64,000 nucleotides of DNA from Pseudomonas frederiksbergensis (GCF_003732665.1 NZ_MOBP01000012.1:62001-126000), one strand, 5' to 3'; numbered from the stretch's first letter, positions 51,142 to 61,685 are shown. The notes: generated from the letters alone by a model not told the origin. Program-made: numbers and translations.

Positions 51142-54100
51142 ATGAAGTTTTCCCAGTTCTTTATCACGCGACCGATCTTCGCGGCGGTGCTGTCGCTGCT
51201 GATCCTGATTGCCGGCGCCATCTCGCTGTTCCAGTTACCGATCAGCGAATACCCGGAAGTCGTGCCGCCGACCGTCGTCGTTCACGCCAACTACCCCGGC
51301 GCCAACCCGAAAGTCATCGGTGAAACCGTCGCCGCGCCGTTGGAGCAAGCCATCACCGGCGTCGAGAACATGCTGTACATGTCCTCGCAATCCACGGCTG
51401 ATGGCCGACTCACCCTGACTGTGACGTTCGCCCTCGGCACCGACCTGGACAACGCTCAGGTCCAGGTGCAGAACCGTGTGACCCGCACCGAACCCAAGCT
51501 GCCCGAGGAAGTGACGCGCATCGGCATCACCGTCGACAAGGCGTCTCCGGAGCTGACACTGCTGGTGCATCTGGTGTCCCCGGACAAGCGCTACGACATG
51601 CTCTACCTGTCGAACTACGCAATCCTCAACGTCAAGGATGAGCTCTCGCGCCTGGACGGTATCGGGGATGTGAAGATGTTCGGTATCGGCGATTACTCGC
51701 TGCGTATTTGGCTCGACCCGAACAAAACCGCTTCGCGCAATCTGACGGCGACCGATGTGGTCAACGCCGTACGCGAGCAGAACCGTCAGGTCGCGGCCGG
51801 GCAACTGGGTTCGCCGCCGGCACCGAATGCCACGAGCTTCCAGATGTCGATCAACTCCCAGGGGCGTTTGGTCAGCGAAGAAGAGTTCGAAAACGTCATC
51901 GTCCGCGCCGGCCCGAACGGCGAAATCACTCGCCTGAAAGACATTGCCCGGATCGAGCTGGGTTCCAACCAGTACGCCTTGCGCGCGTTGCTCAATAACG
52001 AGGAAGCGGTGGCGATGCCGATCTTCCAGCGCCCGGGCTCCAACGCCATCGACATCTCCAACCAGGTGCGGGCGAAGATGGCGGAGCTGAAGAAAAACTT
52101 CCCGGAAGGCATGGACTACGAAATCGTCTATGACCCGACGATCTTCGTGCGCAGCTCCATCGAAGCGGTGGTGCATACGCTGTTCGAAGCGCTGATCCTC
52201 GTTGTTTTGGTGGTGATCCTGTTCCTGCAAACCTGGCGCGCTTCGATCATTCCGTTGGTGGCGGTGCCGGTGTCGCTGATCGGTACGTTTGCCGTGATGC
52301 ACCTGTTCGGGTTCTCGCTGAATGCGCTGTCGCTGTTCGGGCTGGTGCTGGCGATCGGGATTGTGGTCGACGATGCGATCGTGGTGGTGGAGAACGTCGA
52401 GCGCAACATCGAGTCGGGACTGGAGCCGGTCGAGGCGACCAAAAAAGCCATGGGCGAGGTGACCGGCCCGATCATCGCCACGGCACTGGTGTTGTGTGCG
52501 GTGTTCGTCCCTGCGGCGTTTATCTCGGGCTTGACCGGGCAGTTCTATAAACAGTTCGCCCTGACCATCGCCATTTCCACGGTGATCTCGGCGTTCAACT
52601 CCCTGACCTTGTCGCCAGCCTTGGCCGCCGTGTTGCTCAAGGCCCACGGCGCACCGAAAGACCGCTTCTCCAAAGTGCTGGATCGCTTGCTGGGTGGCTG
52701 GTTGTTCAAGCCGTTCAACCGCTTCTTCGACAAGGCCAGCCATGGCTACGTGATTGCCGTGGCCAAGGTCATTCGGGGCAGCAGCGTGGCGTTGCTGGTC
52801 TACGCCGGCCTTATCGCCATGACCTACATGGGCTTCAGCACCACGCCCACCGGTTTCGTGCCGACCCAGGACAAAAAGTACCTGGTGACCTTCGCGCAAT
52901 TGCCGGACGCCGCCAGCCTGGATCGCACCGAAAACGTGATCCGGCGCATGAGCACCATCGCCATGAACGAGCCAGGTTTCGACAGTGCCGTAGCGTTCCC
53001 GGGCCTGTCGATCAACGGCTTCACCAACAGCCCGAACGCCGGCATCGCCTTCATCGGTTTGCGGCCGTTCGATGAGCGTAAAGACCCGAGCCTGTCCGCC
53101 GGGGCGATTTCCGCTTCGTTGAACGCCAAGTTCGGCGGCATTCAGGACGCCTACATCGCGGTGTTCCCGCCGCCGCCCGTCCAGGGTCTGGGCACCATCG
53201 GCGGTTTCCGCCTGCAGATCGAAGACCGGGGCAACCTGGGTTACGAAGAACTGTACAAAGAAACCATGAACATCATCGGCAAGAGCCGCAGTGTTCCGGA
53301 GTTGGCGAATCTGTTCACCAGTTACACGGTCAACGTGCCCCAGGTTGACGCCGCCATTGACCGGGAGAAAGCCAAGATCCACGGCGTGGCCATCAACGAC
53401 ATCTTCGACACGTTGCAGGTATACCTGGGCTCGCTGTATGCCAACGACTTCAACCGTTTCGGCCGGACTTATCAGGTCAACGTGCAGGCCGAGCAACAGT
53501 TCCGCCAGGAGCCGGAGCAGATCGGCCAACTGAAAGTACGCAACAACAAAGGCGAGATGATCCCGCTGGCGACGTTCGTCAAGATCAGCCCGACGTCGGG
53601 GCCTGACCGCGTCTCCCACTACAACGGCTTCGTCACCGCGGAAATCAACGGCAGCGCGGCACCGGGCTACAGCTCCGGCCAGGCCCAGGCAGCGATTGAA
53701 AAGCTGCTCAAGGAAGAGCTGCCCAATGGCATGACCTACGAATGGACCGACCTGACCTATCAACAGATTCTGTCCGGCAACACCGCGCTGCTGGTGTTCC
53801 CGCTCTGCGTGCTGTTGGCGTTCCTGGTCCTCGCGGCGCTGTACGAGAGCTGGAGCCTGCCGTTGGCGGTGATCCTGATCGTGCCGATGACCCTGCTGTC
53901 GGCGATTGCCGGGGTGATCATTTCCAAGGGTGACAACAACATCTTTACCCAGATTGGCCTGATCGTGCTGGTGGGCCTGGCGTGCAAGAACGCAATCCTG
54001 ATTGTCGAGTTCGCCAAGGATAAACAGGAGCAGGGCATGTCGCCGCTGGATGCCGTCCTGGAAGCCTGCCGCATGCGGTTGCGGCCGATCCTGATGACGT

Positions 54101-54333
54101 CCTTCGCCTTCATCATGGGCGTGATCCCGTTGGTGACGTCCACCGGCGCCGGCTCGGAAATGCGTCGGGCGATGGGGGTGGCGGTGTTCTCCGGAATGCT
54201 CGGCGTGACGTTCTTTGGGTTGCTGCTGACGCCCGTGTTTTTCGTGTTGATTCGTCGCGCCATCGAGCGCAAAAACGCGCGCAAAGCGGCTCGCATTAAC
54301 CCAACCCATTCGTTGAATTCGGAGGCCCACTGA
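51142..54333 (+). CDS. mexF: RND efflux pump inner-membrane transporter, MexF-like
   Basis: At 1063 residues this matches MexF (about 1062). It starts with the HAE1-type KFSQFFITRPIFAAVLSLLILIAGAISLFQLPISEYPEV and has the proton-relay Asp pair in GIVVDDAIVVVENVERN, two large periplasmic loops and 12 spans. In P. aeruginosa MexF exports chloramphenicol, fluoroquinolones, trimethoprim and quorum-sensing precursors. Its stop overlaps the oprN start (TGATG), so translation is coupled. Confidence 0.93.
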   Translation: MKFSQFFITRPIFAAVLSLLILIAGAISLFQLPISEYPEVVPPTVVVHANYPGANPKVIGETVAAPLEQAITGVENMLYMSSQSTADGRLTLTVTFALGTDLDNAQVQVQNRVTRTEPKLPEEVTRIGITVDKASPELTLLVHLVSPDKRYDMLYLSNYAILNVKDELSRLDGIGDVKMFGIGDYSLRIWLDPNKTASRNLTATDVVNAVREQNRQVAAGQLGSPPAPNATSFQMSINSQGRLVSEEEFENVIVRAGPNGEITRLKDIARIELGSNQYALRALLNNEEAVAMPIFQRPGSNAIDISNQVRAKMAELKKNFPEGMDYEIVYDPTIFVRSSIEAVVHTLFEALILVVLVVILFLQTWRASIIPLVAVPVSLIGTFAVMHLFGFSLNALSLFGLVLAIGIVVDDAIVVVENVERNIESGLEPVEATKKAMGEVTGPIIATALVLCAVFVPAAFISGLTGQFYKQFALTIAISTVISAFNSLTLSPALAAVLLKAHGAPKDRFSKVLDRLLGGWLFKPFNRFFDKASHGYVIAVAKVIRGSSVALLVYAGLIAMTYMGFSTTPTGFVPTQDKKYLVTFAQLPDAASLDRTENVIRRMSTIAMNEPGFDSAVAFPGLSINGFTNSPNAGIAFIGLRPFDERKDPSLSAGAISASLNAKFGGIQDAYIAVFPPPPVQGLGTIGGFRLQIEDRGNLGYEELYKETMNIIGKSRSVPELANLFTSYTVNVPQVDAAIDREKAKIHGVAINDIFDTLQVYLGSLYANDFNRFGRTYQVNVQAEQQFRQEPEQIGQLKVRNNKGEMIPLATFVKISPTSGPDRVSHYNGFVTAEINGSAAPGYSSGQAQAAIEKLLKEELPNGMTYEWTDLTYQQILSGNTALLVFPLCVLLAFLVLAALYESWSLPLAVILIVPMTLLSAIAGVIISKGDNNIFTQIGLIVLVGLACKNAILIVEFAKDKQEQGMSPLDAVLEACRMRLRPILMTSFAFIMGVIPLVTSTGAGSEMRRAMGVAVFSGMLGVTFFGLLLTPVFFVLIRRAIERKNARKAARINPTHSLNSEAH

Positions 54334-55751
54334 TGAACGCTTTCAAGCTGTTTTTACCCAGCCTTCTGGTCGCCGCACTGGCCGCTTGTACGGTTGGCCC
54401 CGACTACAAAACCCCTGACACCGCGCCGGCCACGGTCGTATCGGTCCAGGGCGGGCACTACGATCAATCGCGGTTTGAAACGGTGTGGTGGCAGCAGTTC
54501 GATGACCCGACGCTCAACCAATTGGTGAGCAAATCCCTGGAAGGCAACCGTGATCTGCGCGTCGCGTTTGCTCGCTGGAAAGCGGCCCGGGCGATTCGCG
54601 ATGACGTCAGCAACGACAATCTGCCGGTGGTCACCAGCCGCGTCAGCAGCCAGCAGGGCAAAGGGCAAGTGCCCGGCCAGACCGAGAGCCGCGTGCATCA
54701 GGAACGCTACGACCTGGGCCTGGACATGGCCTGGGAAGTCGACTTGTTTGGGCGGATTCAGCGGCAACTGGAATCCAGCGATGCCCAGGAAGACGCCGCT
54801 GCGGCGGACTTGTATCAGCTTCGCGTGACCATGATTGCCGAACTGGTGGACGCCTATGGCCAACTTCGTGGCGCGCAACTGCGGGAAAAAATCGCCCTGG
54901 CCAACCTGAAGAATCAGCAGGATTCCCGCGCCGTGACGGTCAGCCTGCGGGATGCCGGCGTCGGCAATGAACTCGACGTGGTGCGGGCCGACGCACGGCT
55001 GGCGGCGGTCGAGGCCACGGTGCCGCAACTGCAAGCGGAGCAGGTGCGGCAGAAAAACCGCATCGCTACGCTGCTGGGCGAGCGCCCGAATACCATGAGC
55101 GTGTCGCTGAGTCCCGCCGAGTTGCCGGCTATCGCCAAAGCGCTGCCAATCGGTGATCCCGCCGAACTGCTGCGCCGGCGTCCCGATGTGCTGGCCGCCG
55201 AGCGCAGGCTGGCGTCCGCTACTGCGGATATCGGTGTGGCCACCGCCGACCTGTTCCCGAGAGTGAGTTTGAGCGGTTTCCTCGGTTTTACCGCCGGCCG
55301 TGGTTCGCAGATTGGCTCCAGCGCTGCCCGGGCCTGGAGTCTGGGCCCGAGCATTACCTGGGCGGCGTTTGACCTCGGCAGCGTGCGCGCACGTATCCGG
55401 GGTGCCGACGCCAAAGCCGAAGGCGCCCTGGCCACCTATGAGCAGCAGGTGCTGCTGGCGCTGGAAGAGTCCGAAAACGCGTTCAGCGACTACAACAAGC
55501 GCCAACAACGCCTGTTGTCGTTGATCAAGCAGAGTGAATCGAGCCGCGCCGCCGCCGACCTCGCGGCCATTCAGTACAAGGAAGGCACGGTGGATTATCT
55601 GGTGCTGCTGGACGCCCAGCGCGAGCGGCTCAATGCCGAAGATGCCCAGGCCTTGGGTGAAACCGATCAGTACCGGGGCATCGTCGCGATCTATAAAGCC
55701 TTGGGCGGTGGTTGGGACAGCAGCGGCGGCAAGGTCGCGGGGATCAATTGA
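54333..55751 (+). CDS. oprN: RND outer-membrane channel, OprN-like
   Basis: The 472-residue lipoprotein has a signal peptide with lipobox LAAC (Cys at residue 19) followed by TVGPDYKTP, and two TolC-type efflux repeats (YDLGLDMAWEVDLFGRIQRQLESS and VDYLVLLDAQRERLNAED). It forms the trimeric exit duct for the MexEF pump. It ends 15 bases from the stop of the convergent TonB receptor gene. Confidence 0.9.
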   Translation: MNAFKLFLPSLLVAALAACTVGPDYKTPDTAPATVVSVQGGHYDQSRFETVWWQQFDDPTLNQLVSKSLEGNRDLRVAFARWKAARAIRDDVSNDNLPVVTSRVSSQQGKGQVPGQTESRVHQERYDLGLDMAWEVDLFGRIQRQLESSDAQEDAAAADLYQLRVTMIAELVDAYGQLRGAQLREKIALANLKNQQDSRAVTVSLRDAGVGNELDVVRADARLAAVEATVPQLQAEQVRQKNRIATLLGERPNTMSVSLSPAELPAIAKALPIGDPAELLRRRPDVLAAERRLASATADIGVATADLFPRVSLSGFLGFTAGRGSQIGSSAARAWSLGPSITWAAFDLGSVRARIRGADAKAEGALATYEQQVLLALEESENAFSDYNKRQQRLLSLIKQSESSRAAADLAAIQYKEGTVDYLVLLDAQRERLNAEDAQALGETDQYRGIVAIYKALGGGWDSSGGKVAGIN

Positions 55752-55766
55752 TCTCTCGCGCCAGCC

Positions 55767-57893
55767 TTAGCGCAGGCTCCACGACACCCCGACATACGCC
55801 GCCAGGCCTTCACCCGGGGTTGAGCGGGCGGCGTCCAGTCCCTTGTCGTCGTAGCCTGGGGTGACGGTGGCGGCGTAGTGCTTGCTGGTCAGGTTGCGCA
55901 GGTCCAGCCAGGTCTGCCAGTCGCCCTTGGGCTCGTTGTAGCCCAGGGTCGCGCCGAACAGGGCGTAAGGATCGGCGTCGTAGCTGTTGGCGTAATCCAC
56001 CGCCACTTTGGAGACTAACTGCGTGTTGAACGCGGCGAAGAAACCCTGGGGCCAGTCGTAGCGCAGCTCGCCCTGGTAATAGTGCATCGGCAGGCCCGGC
56101 AGGCGGTTGTCGCCGAAGCGGTCGTCGTCGCGGTAGTGGAAGTCGCTGAAGGTGTAGCTCTGGCGCAGGCTCAACTGGCCGCCATCGTCCCGCGTCCACA
56201 GGTTGCTTTGCAGGCTGGCTTCCACGCCCTGGTGCACGGTGGGGCTGGCGTTGAGTTCGTAGGGCGTGGTGGCGTTGGCGTCCGGCAACACCGAGAGCAA
56301 TTCGTGGCGCACCTGGGCGTAGTACCAGGCCAGGCTCCATTGTCCCAATGTGCTGTCGCCACGGCCGCCGAATTCCAGGGTGGTCGCGGTCTGGTTTTGC
56401 AGTTTGATCGGATCGCGCTGGGCGCCGGTGGCGGCGCCGCTGCCCGCCGGGAAGCGGATATTGGAGCTGTAGATCAGCGACCACGGGTGCGGCGCTTCGA
56501 CCGAGCGGCTGAGGTTGCCGAACACTTGCAGGTCCGGCGTCACTTGGTAGCGCAGGCCCACACGCGGGGCATAGTCCCAGTCGTTCATGCTGGTCTTGCC
56601 GCCGTCTTGGGGGTAGGTCACGGCGCTTTCGCGACGGGTGTAGATCGCGGCGAGGCCGGTGGTCAGCCACAGGTCGTCGGCGATCTCCAGGTCATTGCCC
56701 ACATGCAGGACCGTGTCCGACCCCTGATAGGTGAAGTTGCGCATATGCGTGCCCGGCGCGTAGCCGGCGGTGTTGCCGGTGGGGATGCGCACCAGTTCGC
56801 TGGCGCCGTCATTGGGCAAGTGCTTGGTCACGCGCAAACCCACGGTGCTGCGGCTTTCCAGGCCCCACAGCGTATCGCGGCGCTTGTAGTCGAACGTGCC
56901 GCTGACATCGGTGTACGCCACCTTCAAGCGGTTCGGCCCCTCGCGCAAATCCATCGGATAGTCGTGGTAAACGAGGCCGGTCTGAATGCTTGAATCGTCG
57001 TCGATGTAGTAGGTGGTCTTGTTGCCGAAGAAGGTACTGCCGGGCTGCTTGCGGCTGTCGTCCCGCGACACATAGGCCGGGTTGGCGGCCCGTGGATCAT
57101 GCTCGATGGAGCGCTTCGTCACGCGGCCGGCGAGGTTGTTGTCCGTCTCGCGATAGCGGAAGTAGAAACGGGTTTCCAGGTTCGGGTTGAAGCGGTAACC
57201 GAAGTTGGCGATGACGCCCTGGCTTTCGCTGGCGGTGTGATCCTGATAGCCGTCGGCGTTCGAGTCGGTCATCGACACGTAATAATCGAAGTCGCCCAGT
57301 ACCTGCCCGGAGCTGACCTGGCGCTGCTGATAACCATAACTGCCCATGGCGTAGCGTACCTGCAACTTCGGCGCGTTGTAGCCGGTGTGGCTGACGTAAT
57401 CGATGGCCCCGCCCAAGGCCAAGGCTCCCCGGTCGAAACCATTGGCGCCGCGCAGCACTTCTACGTGATCGAGCCACAGCGGTTCCAGCAATTCATAAGG
57501 CGTGCCACCGGGGCCGCTCAGCGGCAGGCCGTCGAGCATCGTGTACAACCCCGAGGCATGGGCGCCGGGTGCGCGGTTGATGCCCGAGCCGCGAACCGAA
57601 ATCTTCACCCCTTCATTCCCCGCCGACTGCGCGTAGACCCCTGGCTGATACGCCAGCACATCCTGATTGCTGGCCACGCGACCCTGCAACGGACGGCGCA
57701 GGTCAACCACATTGGTGCCGCCGGGAACCTGGGCCAACCGGGTCTTGGCGTCCTCCATCGACGCATCCTCGCCGCTCAATTCCTCGGCCCCGATCAGCAC
57801 TTGCCCCAGCTCCAAGCCTTCGGCTTCGGCCATGGCTGGACAAACAAGGGCCAGGCCCAGCAACGCGGCAGGCAGGGATTTTGGCGAGGGCAT
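55767..57893 (-). CDS. TonB-dependent outer-membrane receptor
   Basis: The 708-residue protein has a signal peptide of about 22 residues, a plug domain (VVDLRRPLQGRVASNQDVLAYQPGVYAQSAG, then VSVRGSG-type and LDHVEVLRGANGFDRGALALGGAIDYVS segments) and a 22-strand barrel. It lacks the extra N-terminal signalling domain of FecA/FpvA transducers. ATG 57893 with GGAG upstream is preferred; the frame is open to 57962. The ligand is unknown. It lies behind a GntR gene and may belong with the PnuC group. Confidence 0.87.
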   Translation of the reverse strand: MPSPKSLPAALLGLALVCPAMAEAEGLELGQVLIGAEELSGEDASMEDAKTRLAQVPGGTNVVDLRRPLQGRVASNQDVLAYQPGVYAQSAGNEGVKISVRGSGINRAPGAHASGLYTMLDGLPLSGPGGTPYELLEPLWLDHVEVLRGANGFDRGALALGGAIDYVSHTGYNAPKLQVRYAMGSYGYQQRQVSSGQVLGDFDYYVSMTDSNADGYQDHTASESQGVIANFGYRFNPNLETRFYFRYRETDNNLAGRVTKRSIEHDPRAANPAYVSRDDSRKQPGSTFFGNKTTYYIDDDSSIQTGLVYHDYPMDLREGPNRLKVAYTDVSGTFDYKRRDTLWGLESRSTVGLRVTKHLPNDGASELVRIPTGNTAGYAPGTHMRNFTYQGSDTVLHVGNDLEIADDLWLTTGLAAIYTRRESAVTYPQDGGKTSMNDWDYAPRVGLRYQVTPDLQVFGNLSRSVEAPHPWSLIYSSNIRFPAGSGAATGAQRDPIKLQNQTATTLEFGGRGDSTLGQWSLAWYYAQVRHELLSVLPDANATTPYELNASPTVHQGVEASLQSNLWTRDDGGQLSLRQSYTFSDFHYRDDDRFGDNRLPGLPMHYYQGELRYDWPQGFFAAFNTQLVSKVAVDYANSYDADPYALFGATLGYNEPKGDWQTWLDLRNLTSKHYAATVTPGYDDKGLDAARSTPGEGLAAYVGVSWSLR

Positions 57894-58028
57894 TGAGAAA
57901 ACTCCAGACGTGCAGGAACGGGCAGTGAAGAACTGCGACGTTAGGAAGTACGAAGGAAACACATGGCAATTTTTGTTTTTTTGACCGGGCAGCCGCGCCG
58001 GCCTACGTCAGCAAGTTTGAATGTTCAT

Positions 58029-58763
58029 TCACGTCGTCCCGGGGTAACGGGTTTCCATCACGATCGACAACGCGTCCGGGCGCCAGAATTCCTGGTCGAA
58101 CTCCACGGCCTGGTCTTCTTCGCCGAAGTTCAGGCGCTCCAGATAAACGCTGGTCGAGCCCGGGGACAGTTGCAGCAGTTCCGCTTGTTGCTCGTTGACC
58201 GTACCGATGTGCATCTCCAATTCACAGCGCGATTGCACCCGGGAAAAGCGCTCGCGCAACACCCGGGTCAAGGAGGTGTTCAAGTCAGCGTCGAGCAACC
58301 CCGGACACCAGCTCGCCAGCAGCGCGTTGAACTCCAGCAGCACCGGACGGCGATCGATCCAGCGCCGGCGCTGGAGGAAAAACACCGGTTCGTCTTCCGA
58401 TGCCAGGCCCATGCGTTTGGCCAGCCAAACACCGGCAGGGCGCAGCTCGGCCTGCAAACATTCCGTGCGCGGGGTGCGGCCCTGGGCACTCACGTACTCC
58501 ATGAAACCGCTGATGCGCGTGGGGTTGTAGCGGATGCGTCGGGGGCTGACGAACCAGCCGCGACGGTTTTCCCGATACACCAGGCCTTCGGCTTCCAGTT
58601 GTTGCAGCGCCTGGCGCAACGTAACCCGGGTGCAGCCGAAGCGTTCGATCATGTCCCGTTCGGAGGGAAATTTCTCATAGGCCTGGGGCGTGCCAGCGGC
58701 AATGTCGTTGGCAATCTGCTCGCGGATCCGCTGGTAGTGCGGTGAAAGAGGGTCGAAAGGCAT
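58029..58763 (-). CDS. GntR/HutC-family regulator with UTRA domain
   Basis: The 244-residue protein has an N-terminal GntR winged helix (SPHYQRIREQIANDIAAG ... FPSERDMIERFGCTRVTLRQALQQLEAEGLVYRENRRGWFV) and a C-terminal UTRA ligand domain with SVYLERLNFGEEDQAVEFDQEFWRPDAL. Genes of this type next to TonB receptors and PnuC carriers respond to the transported metabolite. ATG 58763 starts the conserved domain; the longer open frame is not supported. Confidence 0.87.
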   Translation of the reverse strand: MPFDPLSPHYQRIREQIANDIAAGTPQAYEKFPSERDMIERFGCTRVTLRQALQQLEAEGLVYRENRRGWFVSPRRIRYNPTRISGFMEYVSAQGRTPRTECLQAELRPAGVWLAKRMGLASEDEPVFFLQRRRWIDRRPVLLEFNALLASWCPGLLDADLNTSLTRVLRERFSRVQSRCELEMHIGTVNEQQAELLQLSPGSTSVYLERLNFGEEDQAVEFDQEFWRPDALSIVMETRYPGTT

Positions 58764-58833
58764 GCTGTAGGGCGCCCGTTGGCGGATCGATGAGAGCGAT
58801 GGCGCCGTGGACGCCATCGATAAGCTGCTAACA

Positions 58834-59460
58834 CTAACGAATCGGCTCGCCCGCCGTCGAGCCACTGGCAAATGCGCTGGCATCGGCGTCCGGTTGTTGC
58901 TCCTGGCGCGCCAGATCCTGTTGCCAGGCCCGCAGACCATACACCGCCAACAGCACAAAACCGGCATACAGCGCGGCCGTCAGGCGCAGGTCCTTGAACA
59001 GGAACAGGCCCACGTACAGGCAATCGAGGACGATCCACAACCACCAACTGACCACGTATTTGCGTGCCGCCCAGACACTCGCCACCAGGCTGAAGGCTGT
59101 CAACGTGGCGTCGAACCACGGCACGGCGGCGTCGGTGAAGCGGTACATCAAACCGCCCAGCAGCCCGGCGCCGAGCAGGCCGGCGAGCAACCCGAGCAAT
59201 CCTTCGCGCAAGGGCAACCGGGCCACCCGGACCTTGCCCTCGCTCAAGCCGCCCTGGCTCCAGCGCCACCAGCCGTAGCCTTGCAGCAGGGCGAAAATCC
59301 CCTGCAACAGCGTGTCGGAGTAGAGCTTGGCCTGGAAAAAGATCCAGGCATACAGCAACACCGCCAGCACACTGACCGGCCAGCACCAGCGGATGCGCCG
59401 GGCGGTCAGCCAGACGCCGAGGATGTTGATCAGCACGGCAATGATTTCAAGATCGGACAT
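58834..59460 (-). CDS. PnuC/PnuT-family vitamin transporter
   Basis: The 208-residue membrane protein has seven hydrophobic segments and PnuC features: a start with IIAVLINILGVWLTARRIRWCWPVSVLAVLLYAWIFF, a YGWWRW motif and WWLWIVLDCLYVGLFLFKDL. PnuC relatives take up nicotinamide riboside (PnuC), thiamine (PnuT) or riboflavin (PnuX) by facilitated diffusion, with trapping by a kinase. A kinase-like gene four genes away suits such trapping. It lies 35 bases after the second TonB receptor gene. Confidence 0.85.
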   Translation of the reverse strand: MSDLEIIAVLINILGVWLTARRIRWCWPVSVLAVLLYAWIFFQAKLYSDTLLQGIFALLQGYGWWRWSQGGLSEGKVRVARLPLREGLLGLLAGLLGAGLLGGLMYRFTDAAVPWFDATLTAFSLVASVWAARKYVVSWWLWIVLDCLYVGLFLFKDLRLTAALYAGFVLLAVYGLRAWQQDLARQEQQPDADASAFASGSTAGEPIR

Positions 59461-59495
59461 AACGTGTTCCTCAACTGAAACGATAAGGGGAGCTA

Positions 59496-61685
59496 TCAGA
59501 AATTGATCGAGGCACTCAACCGCGCCGTCAGTGGCGCGCCCTGGAACAGGTAGCCATCGCCCAGGTATTCACCGGCGTCACGCCAGTAACGTTTGTCGAA
59601 CAGGTTGTCGACGGTCAGGCGAAACACCGTGTCGTAGCCGTCGATGCGGGTGCTGTAGCGGCTACCGACATTGAAAATGGCGTAGGCGCCGGTCTGCACC
59701 TCGCCCTGACGGTTGGCGTATTTGCTGCCGCTGTACTGCACGCCACCGAGCAGGGCCAGGCCGTCGAACCAGGGCAGGGCGTAGTCGCCGGAGAGACTGG
59801 CGCGCAGGGTCGGCACATTGATCGCCTGATGACCTTCATAGGCTGGGGTGCCGCTGTCGCTGACCCTGGCCCGGATCGCCGCGACGCTGGCGGAAATCTG
59901 CAAACGCTCACTGACCCAACCATTGGCCGACAGCTCCAGCCCGGTGTTTTTCTGTTCGCCCTGTTGGGTAAACGTGAAGGTGCCATCCTCATTTGGCCGT
60001 GAATACTGGTACGCCTGGCGGATCTGGAACAGCGCAGCGGCGAGGCTGATGCGTTGCCAGTCGTACTTGATGCCGGCCTCGATCTGCCGCGACACGGTGG
60101 GCGCGAGGATTTCAAAGGCGTTGGTGGTGAACCACGCCGCTTCGCCGCCCAGGGACAGGCCCTTGCTGTAGCGGGTGTACAACGAAAGGTTCTGCACCGG
60201 TTTGTAGATCAGCGCTGCCTGGGGCAGGAACACATAGCGCTGGGTGTGGCGGGTGGTGTCGCCCTGGCTGTCGAAAGTCTCTTCATCCAGACGCACTTCG
60301 CGCCCGCCGAGCACGGTTTGCCACTGCTCGTTGAAGCTGATGCGGTCATTGAAGAACAGCCCGTATTGGCGGCTGTCCAGGCGTCGGTAAGAGTCGTTGA
60401 GTGGCCCGTCGTAGCGCGGGAAATCGGCGGGTTCGCTGTCGATATTGGCGCTGCCGATCATCACGTTGATGGGTTCCCGTTGATCCACCACGCGGCGGAA
60501 CGCGCTGGTCCCCACGGTGAGTTCATGCCCCAGGCTGCCGGTGTTGAAGTTGCCGCTGAGTGTGGCCTGCACCTCGTCATTGCGGCGGGTATCGTCCGGG
60601 CTGCGGAAGTCGTAAATGTCGTAGTCGCCTTCCGGGCTGAAATAGTTCGGCACGGCGGCGCCGGCGCAACTGGCCGAGCCGTAGCAACCCCAGGCGAACG
60701 AGCTGTAGTCATCGATCACCACACGGCTGCGGGAAGCGCTGAGGTTGCCTTTCCAGGTGTCGCTGAAACGGTATTCGAAATTGCCGTTGAGGTTCAGGGC
60801 GTCGTTGGTGACGGGTTTCGAACCGCTCTGGTGGGCCAACAATTGTTTCGGCGAAGCATGGTGCGGCAGGCTGGTGCCGCCGAGCAATTGGTAACCCGGC
60901 GCCGAACGCTGCTCCTTGGTCTGGTACTCGACATCCAGTTGCAGCAGGGCATCGGGGCTGATGTTCCAATCGAATGCCAGGGAGGCGAAATCCCGTTGGC
61001 CGTTGGTGTGTTCGACATAGGAATGCAAATCTTCATGGGCGACGTTGGCGCGCAGACCGAATTGCTGCTCGCTGCCGAAGAATCCCCCCACGTCCGTGGC
61101 CAGGTAACCGCTGCCGCGATCATCCGTGGAAACCGTGACCGAACGCACATTGGCCGGGCGCTTGGTCACGTAGTTGACCAGTCCGCCAGGCTCGCTGACG
61201 CCGCTCTGCAAACCGGAAAGGCCCTTGAGCAATTCCACCTGCTGCTTGTTTTCCAGGCCGACATTCTGCTCGCCGGTGATGGTACGGCCATTAATCTTGT
61301 AGCTGCTGGCGGAGTTCAACGAGAAGCCGCGCACGACGAAGTTTTCGTAGTAGCCGACCGGCGCGTAGCTTTCACCCACCGAGGCGTCGTTCTTCAGCAC
61401 TTCGCTGAGCAGGCGCGCCTGCTGATCCTTGATCAAGGCGTCGCTGATCACCGAAATCGATGCCGGTGTGTCGAGCAACGGCGCGGCGTCAAAACCGCCC
61501 ACCGAAGCGCTGCTGACTTGATAGCCCGAGGTGTCTTCGCCGGTCACGGTCACCGCCGGCAGTTCGGTATCGGCGGCCTGCGCCGTATGCACGGTATTGG
61601 CCAGCAGCAAGCCCAGGGTCAGAAGATTGAGCGTGAACCGTGGGGCGGGCGCTCCCTGGCGGGGCGTCCGGTAAAGCATATCCAT
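59496..61685 (-). CDS. TonB-dependent siderophore-type receptor
   Basis: The 729-residue protein has a signal peptide ending TVHTAQA, a possible TonB box (ELPAVTVTGE), a plug with QVELLKGLSGLQSGVSEPGGLVNYVTKRP, and a barrel ending in Phe (RLSASINF), as in FhuA/FpvA-type receptors. ATG 61685 with GAGGAG upstream is chosen. The family is named for siderophores, but nearby genes and the lack of an evident Fur box allow another ligand. Confidence 0.87.
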   Translation of the reverse strand: MDMLYRTPRQGAPAPRFTLNLLTLGLLLANTVHTAQAADTELPAVTVTGEDTSGYQVSSASVGGFDAAPLLDTPASISVISDALIKDQQARLLSEVLKNDASVGESYAPVGYYENFVVRGFSLNSASSYKINGRTITGEQNVGLENKQQVELLKGLSGLQSGVSEPGGLVNYVTKRPANVRSVTVSTDDRGSGYLATDVGGFFGSEQQFGLRANVAHEDLHSYVEHTNGQRDFASLAFDWNISPDALLQLDVEYQTKEQRSAPGYQLLGGTSLPHHASPKQLLAHQSGSKPVTNDALNLNGNFEYRFSDTWKGNLSASRSRVVIDDYSSFAWGCYGSASCAGAAVPNYFSPEGDYDIYDFRSPDDTRRNDEVQATLSGNFNTGSLGHELTVGTSAFRRVVDQREPINVMIGSANIDSEPADFPRYDGPLNDSYRRLDSRQYGLFFNDRISFNEQWQTVLGGREVRLDEETFDSQGDTTRHTQRYVFLPQAALIYKPVQNLSLYTRYSKGLSLGGEAAWFTTNAFEILAPTVSRQIEAGIKYDWQRISLAAALFQIRQAYQYSRPNEDGTFTFTQQGEQKNTGLELSANGWVSERLQISASVAAIRARVSDSGTPAYEGHQAINVPTLRASLSGDYALPWFDGLALLGGVQYSGSKYANRQGEVQTGAYAIFNVGSRYSTRIDGYDTVFRLTVDNLFDKRYWRDAGEYLGDGYLFQGAPLTARLSASINF

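Noticed and set aside
51235-54330. Very long open frame on the strand opposite mexF
   Set aside because: It is a product of high GC content and biased third positions in mexF. The translation is rich in Arg, His and Gln without domains, while mexF is unmistakable.
57894-58028. Riboswitch before the first TonB receptor
   Set aside because: I looked for TPP- or cobalamin-like conserved segments in this leader and in 61686-61805 and found none.
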